Part shown: positions 30,661 to 44,200 of the stretch, piece by piece
Numbering within the stretch: position 1 is the stretch's first letter
Layout of the letters: the number at the start of each line of letters is the position of its first letter
The notes under the pieces: model-generated
Seen by the model: the letters and a program-made list of their open reading frames with translations, nothing else
Database searches by the model: none
What the model was told of the DNA's origin: nothing
Position numbers and translations under genes: made by a program
Assembly: GCF_002091715.1 (NCBI RefSeq)
Contig: NZ_BDAG01000001.1
Coordinates: 124,001-188,000 of the forward strand
Source of the DNA: Pseudomonas migulae NBRC 103157
Lineage (GTDB): Bacteria > Pseudomonadota > Gammaproteobacteria > Pseudomonadales > Pseudomonadaceae
Length of the DNA stretch: 64,000 bases
Reading direction: 5' to 3'

Positions 30661-32031
30661 ATGAGCGTTCCTCGTGAAACCATCGCCGCCGTCGCCACCG
30701 CTCAAGGTCGCGGCGGTGTGGGCATCGTCCGTATTTCCGGGCCGTTGGCGAGCGTTGCAGCCAAAGCGTTCAGTGGTCGTGAACTCAAGCCGCGATTTGC
30801 CCACTATGGCCCGTTCCTGAGTGGAAACGATGAGGTGCTGGACCAAGGCATCGCGCTCTATTTCCCCGGACCGAACTCGTTCACCGGCGAAGATGTGCTG
30901 GAACTCCAGGGCCATGGCGGTCCGATCGTTCTCGATATGCTGCTCAAACGTTGCCTGGAACTGGGTTGTCGTCTGGCCCGTCCGGGTGAATTCAGTGAGC
31001 GAGCATTCCTCAATGACAAACTCGACCTCGCCCAGGCTGAAGCCATCGCGGATTTGATCGAGGCAAGTTCTACACAGGCAGCGCGAAATGCACTGCGTTC
31101 CTTGCAGGGCGCTTTTTCCGAGCGTGTGCATAACCTCACTGAGCAATTGATTGGCCTGCGCATCTATGTCGAAGCGGCGATCGACTTTCCGGAAGAAGAA
31201 ATCGACTTCCTTGCCGACGGCCACGTGCTCAGCATGCTCGACAAAGTACGCGACGAGTTATCCACCGTACTGCGAGAAGCCGGGCAGGGTGCCTTGTTGC
31301 GAGACGGCATGACGGTGGTCATCGCCGGTCGGCCGAACGCCGGCAAATCCAGCTTGCTGAACGCCCTTGCTGGGCGAGAAGCGGCGATCGTGACCGAGAT
31401 TGCCGGCACGACCCGGGACATTCTTCGTGAACATATCCACATCGATGGCATGCCGCTGCACGTGGTGGATACGGCTGGTCTGCGAGATACCGATGACCAT
31501 GTGGAAAAAATAGGTGTGGAACGGGCGTTGAAAGCCATCGGTGAGGCAGATCGCGTGCTGCTGGTCGTCGATGCCACCGCTCCTGAAGCACTTGATCCGT
31601 TTGCGCTATGGCCGGAATTCCTTGAAACCCGTCCGGATCCGGCCAAAGTCACGCTGATCCGAAACAAGGCAGACCTGACCGGTGAGCCTATTGCCCTGGA
31701 TGTCAGCGAAGATGGCCACGTCACCATCAGCCTCAGCGCCAAGTCTGCAGGAGAGGGTCTGGAATTGCTGCGTGACCACCTCAAGGCCTGCATGGGCTAT
31801 GAGCAGACTTCGGAAAGCAGCTTCAGTGCTCGCAGGCGTCACCTTGAAGCGTTGCGTCATGCCAGTGCTTCCCTCGAGCACGGTCGTGCACAGCTGACCC
31901 TGGCAGGTGCCGGTGAATTGCTGGCCGAGGATTTGCGCCAGGCACAGCACGCTTTGGGTGAAATCACCGGTGCATTCAGCTCCGATGATCTTCTGGGCCG
32001 GATCTTTTCCAGCTTCTGCATCGGTAAATAG
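30661..32031 (+). CDS. mnmE: tRNA modification GTPase MnmE
   Basis: The 456-residue GTPase that with MnmG adds the carboxymethylaminomethyl group to U34 of tRNAs. The ATG at 30661 gives [10 protein letters not shown] and the normal length. A tetrahydrofolate-binding N-terminal domain is followed by a G domain with Gly-Arg-Pro-Asn-Ala-Gly-Lys-Ser near 223-230, Asp-Thr-Ala-Gly and Asn-Lys-Ala-Asp. The C-terminus is Phe-Cys-Ile-Gly-Lys, with the catalytic Cys in place. Its partner gene mnmG lies 548 bp downstream, across the origin-like region. Confidence 0.97.
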   Translation: MSVPRETIAAVATAQGRGGVGIVRISGPLASVAAKAFSGRELKPRFAHYGPFLSGNDEVLDQGIALYFPGPNSFTGEDVLELQGHGGPIVLDMLLKRCLELGCRLARPGEFSERAFLNDKLDLAQAEAIADLIEASSTQAARNALRSLQGAFSERVHNLTEQLIGLRIYVEAAIDFPEEEIDFLADGHVLSMLDKVRDELSTVLREAGQGALLRDGMTVVIAGRPNAGKSSLLNALAGREAAIVTEIAGTTRDILREHIHIDGMPLHVVDTAGLRDTDDHVEKIGVERALKAIGEADRVLLVVDATAPEALDPFALWPEFLETRPDPAKVTLIRNKADLTGEPIALDVSEDGHVTISLSAKSAGEGLELLRDHLKACMGYEQTSESSFSARRRHLEALRHASASLEHGRAQLTLAGAGELLAEDLRQAQHALGEITGAFSSDDLLGRIFSSFCIGK

Positions 32032-32579
32032 TCGTTTCGTTGTCCACAGACAGGCCGTTCGTGCCTGTCTGTTCTCATTTCTTTTCCTGAATTGTCCCCT
32101 GTGCCGAGCAGATTCTTTCTGCCTGGGCGGATTTTCCGTGCCCTGGATCTGATCAATCGTCGCTTTTCTGTGGATTAAGCCCTGTGAATAACTGCCACTA
32201 AGGGCAGTTGATAAGAGGGCCTCAAAACTGAAGATAAACCCCTCTGTGGATAACCACCCCTTTCATCCACAGGCTTAACCCGGTTATCCAAGGACCTCAT
32301 CGGCACATGACCACAGGGTTTTGAATCTCTGTACATATTGAAAATAAAGGCCTGTAGAGATCTATCCACAGAAAGGTGCCTCAGTAGAAATAAACATAAA
32401 AATAAAGATTTAATAAATTTCTCTCTTTTTAATTTCTATAACCCCGACTTCTCCACAGCTGGTTAAATTTTGTGCAAAGGGTTCTTTAGGGAGAACGAAG
32501 TCCCTATACTTGTCGACCAGGTCCAAAAACCTGAGCTCAAACCATTCCTGATTACCTAACTGAAGCAGGCACGAGGTGC
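32032..32579. other. Second origin-like DnaA-box region, co-linear with oriC
   Basis: DnaA-box-like words lie at 32169 (TGTGGATTA), 32183 (TGTGAATAA), 32245 (TGTGGATAA), 32263 (TCATCCACA) and 32362 (CTATCCACA), followed by a very AT-rich run at about 32380-32450. Several motifs match oriC at one constant offset of 4,497 bp: TGTGGATAA 27748/32245, TCTGTACAT 27831/32328, AAGGCCT 27850/32347 and TATCCACAGAA 27866/32363. It therefore looks like a duplicated or co-evolved origin module. The mnmG promoter should lie at its right end. Whether it fires is unknown. Confidence 0.8.
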
Positions 32580-34481
32580 GTGGTGGATTTCCCTTCCCGT
32601 TTTGAAGTGATCGTCATCGGCGGCGGTCATGCCGGTACCGAGGCAGCACTGGCCTCAGCACGCATGGGGGCAAAAACCCTGTTGCTGACGCATAACGTGG
32701 AAACCCTCGGTGCCATGAGTTGCAACCCTGCCATTGGCGGGATCGGCAAAAGCCACTTGGTGAAAGAAATCGATGCCCTCGGCGGCGCGATGGCCATGGC
32801 TACCGATAAAGGCGGCATTCAGTTTCGCGTGTTGAACAGCCGCAAAGGCCCGGCCGTGCGTGCAACCCGCGCTCAGGCAGACCGGGTTCTGTACAAGGCC
32901 GCTGTCCGCGAAACATTGGAAAACCAGCCGAACCTGTGGATATTTCAACAAGCCGCTGATGATCTGATCGTCGAGCAGGAACAAGTACGCGGTGTTGTCA
33001 CCCAAATGGGCCTGCGTTTCTTCGCAGATTCCGTGGTGTTGACCACTGGCACCTTCCTCGGTGGACTTATCCACATCGGAATGCAGAATTATTCCGGTGG
33101 TCGCGCCGGTGATCCGCCATCGATTGCCCTGGCTCATCGTTTGCGTGAATTGCCACTGCGAGTTGGCCGCTTGAAAACAGGAACACCGCCGCGCATCGAC
33201 GGTCGATCCGTGGATTTCTCGGTGATGACCGAGCAAGCCGGCGATACGCCGATCCCGGTGATGTCGTTCATGGGTTCCAAAGAGCAACATCCGAAACAGG
33301 TGAGCTGCTGGATTACCCACACCAACGCCCGGACCCACGAAATCATTGCAGCGAACCTCGACCGTTCGCCGATGTATTCCGATGCCGGGTTGATCGAAGG
33401 TATCGGCCCGCGTTATTGCCCGTCGATCGAAGACAAGATCCACCGCTTTGCCGACAAGGAAAGCCACCAGGTCTTCATCGAACCCGAAGGACTGACGACT
33501 CACGAGCTGTACCCGAACGGGATATCCACATCCCTGCCGTTCGACGTGCAATTGCAGATCGTGCAATCGATCCGCGGCATGGAGAATGCGCATATCGTGC
33601 GTCCGGGCTACGCCATCGAGTACGACTACTTCGATCCGCGTGACCTGAAGTACAGCCTGGAAACCAAAGTGATTGGCGGCCTGTTTTTCGCCGGACAGAT
33701 CAATGGCACCACCGGTTATGAAGAGGCCGGCGCCCAGGGATTGCTGGCCGGGGCGAACGCCGCACTGCGCGCTCAGGGCAAAGACGCCTGGTGCCCGCGT
33801 CGCGACGAGGCGTACATCGGCGTTTTGGTCGATGACCTGATTACTTTGGGTACTCAGGAACCGTACCGAATGTTCACGTCTCGCGCCGAGTACCGCCTGA
33901 TCCTGCGCGAAGACAACGCCGACCTGCGCCTGACTGAAAAAGGTCGCGAACTGGGCCTGGTCGATGACGCGCGCTGGGCTGCTTTCTGCACCAAACGCGA
34001 AAGCATCGCTCTGGAAGAACAACGCCTGAAAAGCACCTGGGTTCGCCCGGGCACCGAGCAAGGCGATGCGATTTCCGAAAAATTCGGTACGCCGCTGACC
34101 CACGAATACAACTTGCTGAACCTGCTGAGCCGTCCGGAAATCGACTACGCTGGTCTGATCGCCGTGACCGGCGGTGGCGCAGAAGATCCACAGGTTGCCG
34201 AGCAGGTCGAAATCAAGACCAAGTACGCTGGATACATCGATCGTCAGCAGGATGAAATCGTGCGTCTGCGGGCCAGCGAAGACACGAAACTGCCTGTGGA
34301 TATCGATTACACGAACATTTCCGGTCTCTCCAAAGAGATCCAGAGCAAGCTCGGTGCGACCCGTCCAGAAACCCTGGGCCAGGCGTCGCGTATTCCGGGC
34401 GTTACGCCGGCAGCGATTTCGCTGTTGATGATTCATTTGAAAAAACGCGGCGCGGGCCGTCAGTTGGAGCAAAGCGCTTGA
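32580..34481 (+). CDS. mnmG: tRNA uridine-5-carboxymethylaminomethyl modification enzyme MnmG (GidA)
   Basis: An FAD-dependent enzyme of about 633 residues, partner of MnmE in U34 modification. The FAD-binding motif [11 protein letters not shown] is at residues 11-21, and the Met-Ser-Cys-Asn-Pro-Ala-Ile-Gly-Gly and [10 protein letters not shown] family motifs are present. Two adjacent GTG codons (32580, 32583) can serve as start, after a GAGG sequence. The stop overlaps the rsmG start codon (TTGA). Confidence 0.97.
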   Translation: MVDFPSRFEVIVIGGGHAGTEAALASARMGAKTLLLTHNVETLGAMSCNPAIGGIGKSHLVKEIDALGGAMAMATDKGGIQFRVLNSRKGPAVRATRAQADRVLYKAAVRETLENQPNLWIFQQAADDLIVEQEQVRGVVTQMGLRFFADSVVLTTGTFLGGLIHIGMQNYSGGRAGDPPSIALAHRLRELPLRVGRLKTGTPPRIDGRSVDFSVMTEQAGDTPIPVMSFMGSKEQHPKQVSCWITHTNARTHEIIAANLDRSPMYSDAGLIEGIGPRYCPSIEDKIHRFADKESHQVFIEPEGLTTHELYPNGISTSLPFDVQLQIVQSIRGMENAHIVRPGYAIEYDYFDPRDLKYSLETKVIGGLFFAGQINGTTGYEEAGAQGLLAGANAALRAQGKDAWCPRRDEAYIGVLVDDLITLGTQEPYRMFTSRAEYRLILREDNADLRLTEKGRELGLVDDARWAAFCTKRESIALEEQRLKSTWVRPGTEQGDAISEKFGTPLTHEYNLLNLLSRPEIDYAGLIAVTGGGAEDPQVAEQVEIKTKYAGYIDRQQDEIVRLRASEDTKLPVDIDYTNISGLSKEIQSKLGATRPETLGQASRIPGVTPAAISLLMIHLKKRGAGRQLEQSA

Positions 34482-35122
34482 GTTCGTTGGTCACCTCGCA
34501 ACACGCCGAAGAGTTATCCACAGGTGCTCGCCAGCTCGGTGTCACACTGACCGAAACCCAGCATGAGCAACTGCTGGGCTATCTGGCCCTGTTGATCAAA
34601 TGGAACAAGGCTTACAACCTGACCGCCGTACGCGATCCGGACGAAATGGTATCGCGTCACCTGCTCGATAGTTTGAGCGTGATGTCGTTCATCGAAAACG
34701 GCCGCTGGCTGGACGTTGGCAGCGGTGGCGGCATGCCGGGCATTCCCTTGGCCATCCTGTTTCCAGAATCGCAAGTGACCTGCCTGGACAGCAACGGCAA
34801 GAAAACCCGCTTCCTGACCCAGGTCAAACTCGAACTCAAACTGGATAACCTGCAAGTTATCCACAGTCGCGTCGAAGCTTTCCAGCCTGCACAGCCGTTC
34901 AACGGGATCATTTCCCGGGCCTTCAGCAGCATGGAGAACTTCAGCAACTGGACGCGCCACCTCGGCGACGCCGATACACGCTGGCTGGCAATGAAGGGCG
35001 TTCATCCGGCCGATGAGCTGGTAGCATTGCCGGCAGACTTCCACCTCGATAGCGAACACGCCCTGGCCGTACCTGGTTGCCAAGGCCAACGCCATCTGCT
35101 GATACTGCGCCGCACGGCATGA
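34478..35122 (+). CDS. rsmG: 16S rRNA (guanine-N7) methyltransferase RsmG (GidB)
   Basis: A 214-residue SAM-dependent methyltransferase that modifies G527 of 16S rRNA. The SAM-binding motif [13 protein letters not shown] is near residues 77-89. The TTG start overlaps the mnmG stop, so translation is coupled. Two exact DnaA boxes (34514, 34857) lie inside the gene. Confidence 0.96.
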   Translation: MSSLVTSQHAEELSTGARQLGVTLTETQHEQLLGYLALLIKWNKAYNLTAVRDPDEMVSRHLLDSLSVMSFIENGRWLDVGSGGGMPGIPLAILFPESQVTCLDSNGKKTRFLTQVKLELKLDNLQVIHSRVEAFQPAQPFNGIISRAFSSMENFSNWTRHLGDADTRWLAMKGVHPADELVALPADFHLDSEHALAVPGCQGQRHLLILRRTA

Positions 35123-35140
35123 TTGGGAACACAAGCAAGA

Positions 35141-35938
35141 ATGGCTAAGGTATTCGCGATAGCGAACCAAAAGGGTGGTGTGGGCAAAACCACCACCTGC
35201 ATCAACCTCGCAGCGTCGCTGGTCGCTACCAAGCGCCGGGTGCTGTTGATCGATCTCGATCCACAGGGCAACGCCACCATGGGTAGCGGTGTGGATAAAC
35301 ACGGCCTGGAAAATTCGGTCTACGACTTGCTGATCGGCGAGTGCGATCTGGCCCAGGCCATGCACTACTCCGAGCACGGTGGTTATCAGCTGTTGCCGGC
35401 CAACCGTGACCTGACCGCGGCCGAAGTGGTTCTGCTGGAAATGCAGATGAAGGAAAGCCGCTTGCGCAGCGCGTTGGCGCCGATCCGCGAAAACTACGAT
35501 TACATTTTGATCGACTGCCCACCGTCGCTGTCGATGCTGACACTGAACGCTCTGGTCGCGGCTGACGGGGTCATTATCCCCATGCAGTGCGAGTACTTTG
35601 CGCTCGAAGGCTTGAGCGACCTTGTGGATAACATCAAGCGTATCGCCGAACTGCTGAACCCGAACCTGAAAGTGGAAGGCTTGTTGCGCACGATGTACGA
35701 CCCGCGCCTGAGCCTGATGAACGACGTGTCGGCTCAGTTGAAAGAACACTTCGGCGAGCAGCTCTACGACACCGTCATTCCGCGCAACATCCGCCTGGCC
35801 GAAGCGCCAAGCTATGGCATGCCGGCGCTGGCGTACGACAAAACATCACGGGGCGCCATTGCCTATCTGGCATTGGCGGGCGAGATGGTTCGCCGTCAGC
35901 GCAAAAACTCACGCACCGCCGCTGCTCAGCCAACTTAA
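35141..35938 (+). CDS. parA: Chromosome partitioning ATPase ParA (Soj)
   Basis: A 265-residue deviant-Walker ATPase: Gln-Lys-Gly-Gly-Val-Gly-Lys-Thr-Thr-Thr at about residues 9-18, Asp-Leu-Asp-Pro-Gln-Gly-Asn-Ala near 40 and Ile-Asp-Cys-Pro-Pro-Ser near 120. The ATG at 35141 gives Met-Ala-Lys-Val-Phe-Ala-Ile, the normal Soj start. It binds the nucleoid and moves ParB-parS complexes apart. It lies ten bases before parB. Two exact DnaA boxes (35290, 35624) lie in the gene. Confidence 0.97.
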   Translation: MAKVFAIANQKGGVGKTTTCINLAASLVATKRRVLLIDLDPQGNATMGSGVDKHGLENSVYDLLIGECDLAQAMHYSEHGGYQLLPANRDLTAAEVVLLEMQMKESRLRSALAPIRENYDYILIDCPPSLSMLTLNALVAADGVIIPMQCEYFALEGLSDLVDNIKRIAELLNPNLKVEGLLRTMYDPRLSLMNDVSAQLKEHFGEQLYDTVIPRNIRLAEAPSYGMPALAYDKTSRGAIAYLALAGEMVRRQRKNSRTAAAQPT

Positions 35939-35947
35939 GGAATCCCC

Positions 35948-36820
35948 ATGGCCGTCAAGAAACGAGGTCTCGGACGTGGACTGGATGCACTGCTGAGCGG
36001 TCCGACTGTCAGCTCGCTGGAAGAGCAGGCGGTACAAGCCGATCAGCGTGAGCTGCAGCACTTGCCCCTGGACCTGATCCAGCGCGGCAAGTACCAGCCG
36101 CGTCGGGACATGGACCCGCAAGCGCTGGAAGAACTGGCGCAGTCGATCAAGGCCCAGGGCGTAATGCAGCCGATTGTGGTTCGTCCGATCGGTAGCGGCC
36201 GCTTCGAAATCATTGCTGGCGAACGCCGCTGGCGTGCCAGCCAGCAGGCTGGCCAGGAAACCATCCCGGCGATGGTTCGCGATGTGCCGGATGAAACCGC
36301 CATTGCCATGGCGCTGATCGAGAACATCCAGCGCGAGGACCTCAATCCGATCGAGGAAGCGGTAGCCCTGCAGCGTTTGCAGCAGGAATTCCAGCTGACT
36401 CAGCAACAAGTGGCCGAAGCGGTGGGCAAGTCCCGCGTGACCGTCGCCAACCTGCTACGCTTGATCGCGTTGCCGGAAGTTATCAAAACCATGCTGTCCC
36501 ACGGTGATCTGGAAATGGGTCATGCGCGAGCTTTGCTTGGTTTGCCGGAAAATCAACAGGTTGAAGGGGCGCGACATGTTGTCGCACGGGGGCTGACTGT
36601 GCGCCAGACTGAGGCACTGGTTCGCCAGTGGTTGAGTGGCAAACAGGAGCCTGCCGAACCGGTAAAACCGGACCCGGATATCGCCCGACTCGAGCAGCGC
36701 CTGGCTGAGCGCCTAGGCTCTGCGGTGCAGATCCGACACGGAAAGAAGGGGAAGGGGCAGTTGGTGATCGGTTACAACTCCCTCGATGAGCTTCAGGGTG
36801 TGCTCGCACACATTCGCTGA
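35948..36820 (+). CDS. parB: Chromosome partitioning protein ParB
   Basis: A 290-residue DNA-binding CTPase. The N-terminal box Leu-Gly-Arg-Gly-Leu-Asp-Ala-Leu-Leu interacts with ParA; the Gly-Glu-Arg-Arg-Trp-Arg-Ala motif near 97 belongs to the CTP-binding domain; the helix-turn-helix Leu-Thr-Gln-Gln-Gln-Val-Ala-Glu-Ala-Val-Gly-Lys-Ser-Arg (about 150-170) reads parS. The C-terminus dimerises. Two parS sites lie 12 kb away in recF. GGAA precedes the ATG. Confidence 0.97.
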   Translation: MAVKKRGLGRGLDALLSGPTVSSLEEQAVQADQRELQHLPLDLIQRGKYQPRRDMDPQALEELAQSIKAQGVMQPIVVRPIGSGRFEIIAGERRWRASQQAGQETIPAMVRDVPDETAIAMALIENIQREDLNPIEEAVALQRLQQEFQLTQQQVAEAVGKSRVTVANLLRLIALPEVIKTMLSHGDLEMGHARALLGLPENQQVEGARHVVARGLTVRQTEALVRQWLSGKQEPAEPVKPDPDIARLEQRLAERLGSAVQIRHGKKGKGQLVIGYNSLDELQGVLAHIR

Positions 36821-36865
36821 AACATTTCCTCATGTAGCGTGCAGTCGGAAATCACTACCTGACAG

Positions 36866-36894
36866 TTGAATAGGGGCAGAACCGCCCCTATACT
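36866..36894 (+). promoter_or_regulatory. Candidate atp operon promoter overlapping a hairpin
   Basis: TTGAAT (36866) and TATACT (36889) are separated by 17 bp, a good sigma-70 match, 75 bp before atpI. The spacer and -10 box are part of a perfect inverted repeat, ATAGGGGC/GCCCCTAT (36870-36891), which could be a parB terminator, an operator, or chance. Confidence 0.6.
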
Positions 36895-36968
36895 CTGCGC
36901 GCATTTTGTCGGCACAAATTATGCCAAGTTATTGAATTCTGGCAGCCGACCATTGGGGAGTAATTGTG

Positions 36969-38262
<1,294 letters not shown>

Positions 38263-38380
38263 GACCAGTCTCGACTAGTCTGATGTCCCACCCGGTCAAA
38301 CGGGTGGGTGCCCGAACAGGGCTATGAAACGATTTGTTTTACCGCTTTAAAATCTAAAAAACCTAAACCATACGACGTAA

Positions 38381-38653
<273 letters not shown>

Positions 38654-38709
38654 TCACTCGAACCTTCGAGTGATTGGTTTGATGTGCAACGAACGAGCGA
38701 GGTGTTGGC

Positions 38710-39180
38710 GTGAACATTAATGCAACCCTGATTGGCCAGTCCGTTGCGTTCTTCATTTTTGTACTGTTTTGCATGAAGTTCGTGTGGCCTCCGGTCATCG
38801 CGGCTTTGCACGAACGTCAGAAGAAGATCGCGGATGGACTGGACGCTGCCGCCCGAGCAGCTCGCGACCTGGAGTTGGCCCAAGATAAAGCGGGTCAACA
38901 ACTGCGCGAAGCTAAGGCTCAGGCAGCTGAAATCATTGAGCAAGCCAAGAAACGCGGTAACCAGATCGTTGAAGAGGCTGTTGAAAAAGCCCGTATCGAC
39001 GCTGACCGTGTGAAGGTTCAGGCTCAGGCCGAGATCGAGCAGGAACTGAACAGTGTCAAAGACGCGCTGCGTGCCCAACTGGGTGCACTGGCCGTCGGCG
39101 GCGCCGAGAAGATCCTGGGTGCCACAATCGATCAAAACGCGCACGCGGAGCTGGTAAACAAACTGGCTGCTGAAATTTAA
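38710..39180 (+). CDS. atpF: ATP synthase subunit b
   Basis: A 156-residue stator subunit: one N-terminal membrane helix ([10 protein letters not shown]) followed by a long charged coiled coil with many Ala, Glu and Lys residues. It links Fo to the delta and alpha subunits. Length matches the family. Confidence 0.97.
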   Translation: MNINATLIGQSVAFFIFVLFCMKFVWPPVIAALHERQKKIADGLDAAARAARDLELAQDKAGQQLREAKAQAAEIIEQAKKRGNQIVEEAVEKARIDADRVKVQAQAEIEQELNSVKDALRAQLGALAVGGAEKILGATIDQNAHAELVNKLAAEI

Positions 39181-39192
39181 GCGAGGGCGATC

Positions 39193-39729
39193 ATGGCAGA
39201 ATTGACCACGTTGGCCCGACCTTACGCTAAGGCAGCCTTCGAGCACGCCCAGGCCCACCAGCAACTGGCCTCTTGGTCAGCCATGCTCGGCCTGGCTGCA
39301 GCAGTGTCGCAAGATGACACCATGCAGCGCGTGCTCAAGGCCCCGCGACTGACGAGCGCAGACAAGGCCGCCACGTTTATTGACGTGTGCGGCGACAAGT
39401 TTGATGCCAAGGCACAGAACTTCATCAACGTCGTTGCCGAAAACGACCGTCTCCCGCTGTTGCCGGAGATATCCGCTCTGTTCGACCTGTACAAGGCCGA
39501 ACAAGAGAAGTCGGTAGACGTTGAAGTGACCAGTGCTTTCGCATTGAACCAAGAACAGCAAGACAAACTCGCCAAGGTTCTCAGTGCACGACTCAACCGG
39601 GAAGTGCGCCTGCAAGTCGAGGAAGACAAATCCCTTATTGGGGGCATTGTCATCCGCGCCGGCGACCTGGTTATCGATGGCTCGGTTCGCGGCAAACTCG
39701 CGAATCTTGCCGAAGCATTGAAATCTTGA
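39193..39729 (+). CDS. atpH: ATP synthase subunit delta
   Basis: A 178-residue F1 stalk subunit beginning [14 protein letters not shown], with the conserved C-terminal [17 protein letters not shown]. It joins the b dimer to the top of F1. It lies 12 bp after atpF and 21 bp before atpA. Confidence 0.97.
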   Translation: MAELTTLARPYAKAAFEHAQAHQQLASWSAMLGLAAAVSQDDTMQRVLKAPRLTSADKAATFIDVCGDKFDAKAQNFINVVAENDRLPLLPEISALFDLYKAEQEKSVDVEVTSAFALNQEQQDKLAKVLSARLNREVRLQVEEDKSLIGGIVIRAGDLVIDGSVRGKLANLAEALKS

Positions 39730-39750
39730 GTTTGAAGGGGCAGCAGAGCA

Positions 39751-41295
39751 ATGCAGCAACTCAATCCTTCCGAAATAAGTGAAATTATCAAGGGCCGCAT
39801 CGACAAGCTCGATGTGACCTCCCAAGCCCGTAACGAAGGCACAGTCGTCAGCGTATCTGACGGTATCGTGCGGATTCACGGTCTGGCCGACGTTATGTAC
39901 GGCGAGATGATCGAGTTTCCGGGCGGCGTCTTCGGTATGGCTCTCAACCTGGAGCAAGACTCCGTAGGTGCCGTAGTTTTGGGCTCTTACCAGTCTCTGG
40001 CTGAAGGCATGAGCGCCAAGTGCACCGGCCGCATCCTCGAAGTTCCGGTTGGTAAGGAACTGCTGGGTCGCGTAGTCGACGCACTGGGTAACCCAGTTGA
40101 CGGCAAAGGTCCGCTGAACAACACCGAGACCGATGCGGTCGAGAAAGTTGCTCCAGGCGTGATCTGGCGTAAGTCGGTAGACCAGCCTGTACAGACTGGC
40201 TACAAGGCTGTCGATGCCATGATCCCTGTCGGCCGTGGCCAGCGTGAGCTGATCATCGGTGACCGTCAGATCGGTAAAACCGCTCTGGCGATCGACGCGA
40301 TCATCAACCAGAAAAACAGCGGCATTTTCTGCGTCTACGTTGCAATCGGTCAGAAACAATCGACCATCGCCAACGTGGTTCGCAAGCTGGAAGAAAACGG
40401 CGCACTGGCTAACACCATCGTCGTGGCAGCGAGCGCTTCGGAATCTGCAGCACTGCAATTCCTGGCACCGTACTCCGGTTGCACCATGGGTGAATTCTTC
40501 CGCGACCGCGGTGAAGACGCGCTGATCGTTTATGACGATCTGTCCAAGCAAGCAGTGGCTTACCGCCAGATTTCCCTGCTGCTGCGCCGTCCACCAGGTC
40601 GTGAAGCTTACCCAGGCGACGTGTTCTATCTCCACTCCCGTCTGCTGGAGCGCGCATCCCGCGTTTCGGAAGAATACGTAGAGAAGTTCACCAACGGCGC
40701 AGTGACCGGCAAAACCGGTTCCCTGACCGCACTGCCGATCATCGAAACCCAGGCTGGCGACGTTTCCGCGTTCGTTCCGACCAACGTGATTTCCATCACC
40801 GACGGTCAGATCTTCCTGGAATCGGCCATGTTCAACTCCGGGATCCGTCCTGCTGTGAACGCCGGTGTTTCGGTATCCCGTGTGGGTGGTGCCGCTCAGA
40901 CCAAGATCATCAAGAAGCTCTCCGGTGGTATCCGTACCGCTCTGGCTCAGTACCGTGAACTGGCGGCATTCGCCCAGTTCGCTTCTGACCTGGACGAAGC
41001 GACCCGTAAGCAACTTGAGCATGGTCAGCGCGTTACCGAGCTGATGAAGCAGAAGCAATACGCACCAATGTCGATCGCTGACATGGCGCTGTCGCTGTAT
41101 GCCGCTGAGCGTGGGTTCCTGACTGACGTTGAAATCGCCAAGATCGGCAGCTTCGAACAAGCGCTGATTGCTTTCTTCAACCGCGATCACGCCGATTTGA
41201 TGGCGAAGATCAACGTGAAGGGTGACTTCAATGACGAAATCGACGCTGGCATGAAAGCCGGTATCGAGAAGTTCAAGGCCACCCAAACCTGGTAA
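39751..41295 (+). CDS. atpA: ATP synthase subunit alpha
   Basis: The 514-residue non-catalytic nucleotide-binding subunit of F1. Walker A reads Gly-Asp-Arg-Gln-Ile-Gly-Lys-Thr-Ala near residues 169-177, and Ser-Ile-Thr-Asp-Gly-Gln-Ile lies in the later conserved region. Length equals the family norm. The long opposite-strand frame here is a codon-bias shadow. Confidence 0.99.
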   Translation: MQQLNPSEISEIIKGRIDKLDVTSQARNEGTVVSVSDGIVRIHGLADVMYGEMIEFPGGVFGMALNLEQDSVGAVVLGSYQSLAEGMSAKCTGRILEVPVGKELLGRVVDALGNPVDGKGPLNNTETDAVEKVAPGVIWRKSVDQPVQTGYKAVDAMIPVGRGQRELIIGDRQIGKTALAIDAIINQKNSGIFCVYVAIGQKQSTIANVVRKLEENGALANTIVVAASASESAALQFLAPYSGCTMGEFFRDRGEDALIVYDDLSKQAVAYRQISLLLRRPPGREAYPGDVFYLHSRLLERASRVSEEYVEKFTNGAVTGKTGSLTALPIIETQAGDVSAFVPTNVISITDGQIFLESAMFNSGIRPAVNAGVSVSRVGGAAQTKIIKKLSGGIRTALAQYRELAAFAQFASDLDEATRKQLEHGQRVTELMKQKQYAPMSIADMALSLYAAERGFLTDVEIAKIGSFEQALIAFFNRDHADLMAKINVKGDFNDEIDAGMKAGIEKFKATQTW

Positions 41296-41345
41296 GCCGC
41301 AGCGGGGGCCGCAAGGCTCCCGCTTGCTAACCTGATAGGTGTTAC

Positions 41346-42206
41346 ATGGCAGGCGCAAAAGAGATTCGCAGTAAGATTGCGAGCATCAAAAGCACGCAAA
41401 AGATTACCAGCGCCATGGAAAAAGTGGCGGTCAGTAAAATGCGCAAGGCACAAATGCGCATGGCTGCTAGCCGTCCTTACGCGGAGCGCATCCGCCAGGT
41501 TATTGGTCATTTGGCCAACGCCAACCCGGAATATCGCCACCCGTTCATGATCGACCGTGAAGTAAAGCGCGTCGGTTACGTCGTGGTGAGCAGTGACCGT
41601 GGTCTGTGTGGTGGCTTGAACACCAACCTGTTCAAGGCTCTGGTCAAGGACATGGCGGTAAACCGCGAAAACGGCGTCGAGATTGATCTGTGTGTTGTTG
41701 GTAGCAAGGGTGCGGCTTTCTTCCGTAACTTCGGCGGTAACGTCGTAGCAGCTATCAGCCACCTGGGTGAAGAGCCGTCGATCAATGACCTGATCGGCAG
41801 CGTCAAGGTGATGCTGGATGCCTACCTGGACGGCCGTATTGATCGCCTGTCCGTGGTGTCCAACAAGTTCATCAACACCATGACGCAACAGCCTACCGTG
41901 GAGCAGTTGATTCCACTGGTGGCAACCCCGGATCAAGAACTCAAGCACCACTGGGATTATCTGTACGAACCGGACGCCAAAGAGCTGCTTGACGGCTTGA
42001 TGGTCCGTTACGTGGAGTCGCAGGTCTACCAGGCGGTGGTCGAGAACAACGCGGCTGAACAAGCTGCGCGGATGATCGCGATGAAGAACGCTACCGACAA
42101 CGCCGGTGATTTGATCAGCGATTTGCAGCTGGTCTACAACAAGGCGCGTCAGGCTGCGATCACCCAAGAGATCTCGGAAATCGTCGGCGGCGCTGCCGCG
42201 GTTTAA
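41346..42206 (+). CDS. atpG: ATP synthase subunit gamma
   Basis: The 286-residue rotor shaft of F1, with the N-terminal helix [17 protein letters not shown] and the C-terminal helix ending [13 protein letters not shown]. The Ser-Ser-Asp-Arg-Gly-Leu-Cys-Gly-Gly motif near residue 80 is typical. Confidence 0.98.
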   Translation: MAGAKEIRSKIASIKSTQKITSAMEKVAVSKMRKAQMRMAASRPYAERIRQVIGHLANANPEYRHPFMIDREVKRVGYVVVSSDRGLCGGLNTNLFKALVKDMAVNRENGVEIDLCVVGSKGAAFFRNFGGNVVAAISHLGEEPSINDLIGSVKVMLDAYLDGRIDRLSVVSNKFINTMTQQPTVEQLIPLVATPDQELKHHWDYLYEPDAKELLDGLMVRYVESQVYQAVVENNAAEQAARMIAMKNATDNAGDLISDLQLVYNKARQAAITQEISEIVGGAAAV

Positions 42207-43613
<1,407 letters not shown>

Positions 43614-43658
43614 TCCCGGCGCCCGGCAACGGGCGCTAATTTAGGTTGAGGCAATCAG

Positions 43659-44084
43659 ATGGCTATGACAGTCCATTGCGATATCGTCAGCGCGGAAGGA
43701 GAAATCTTTTCCGGCCTGGTCGAGATGGTGATTGCGCACGGTGCACTGGGTGATCTTGGTATCGCCCTGGGCCACGCGCCGCTGATCACTAATCTCAAGC
43801 CTGGCCCGATCCGCCTGGTCAAGCAGGGCGGGGAAGAGGAGGTGTATTACATCTCCGGTGGTTTCCTCGAGGTTCAGCCGAACATGGTCAAGGTTCTTGC
43901 CGACACCGTGCAACGTGCTGCCGACCTGGACGAAGCCTCCGCTCAGGAAGCCGTTAAGGCTGCCGAGAAGGCCTTGCATGAGCGGGGCGCGGAATTCGAT
44001 TACGGTTCTGCTGCCGCACGTCTGGCCGAGGCTGCAGCTCAGCTGCGCACCGTCCAGCAGATCCGCAAGAAGTTCGGCCACTAA
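43659..44084 (+). CDS. atpC: ATP synthase subunit epsilon
   Basis: A 141-residue subunit with the N-terminal beta-sandwich ([15 protein letters not shown]) and a C-terminal helical hairpin that can block ATP hydrolysis. It closes the operon and is followed by a strong terminator. Confidence 0.97.
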   Translation: MAMTVHCDIVSAEGEIFSGLVEMVIAHGALGDLGIALGHAPLITNLKPGPIRLVKQGGEEEVYYISGGFLEVQPNMVKVLADTVQRAADLDEASAQEAVKAAEKALHERGAEFDYGSAAARLAEAAAQLRTVQQIRKKFGH

Positions 44085-44112
44085 CAGGCCATCACTTGTT
44101 GCGCGATTGATT

Positions 44113-44143
44113 AAAAAGGGTAGCCTCGGCTACCCTTTTTTCT
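44113..44143 (+). terminator. Intrinsic terminator of the atp operon
   Basis: AAAAAGGGTAGCC and GGCTACCCTTTTTT form a stem with flanking A and T runs, about 30 bases after atpC. Confidence 0.92.
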
Positions 44144-44200
44144 TTTCCGATTTTCATAACCTGGTCGCAGCCGCTGACCACCCAGGATTGGTAGCCAGTC

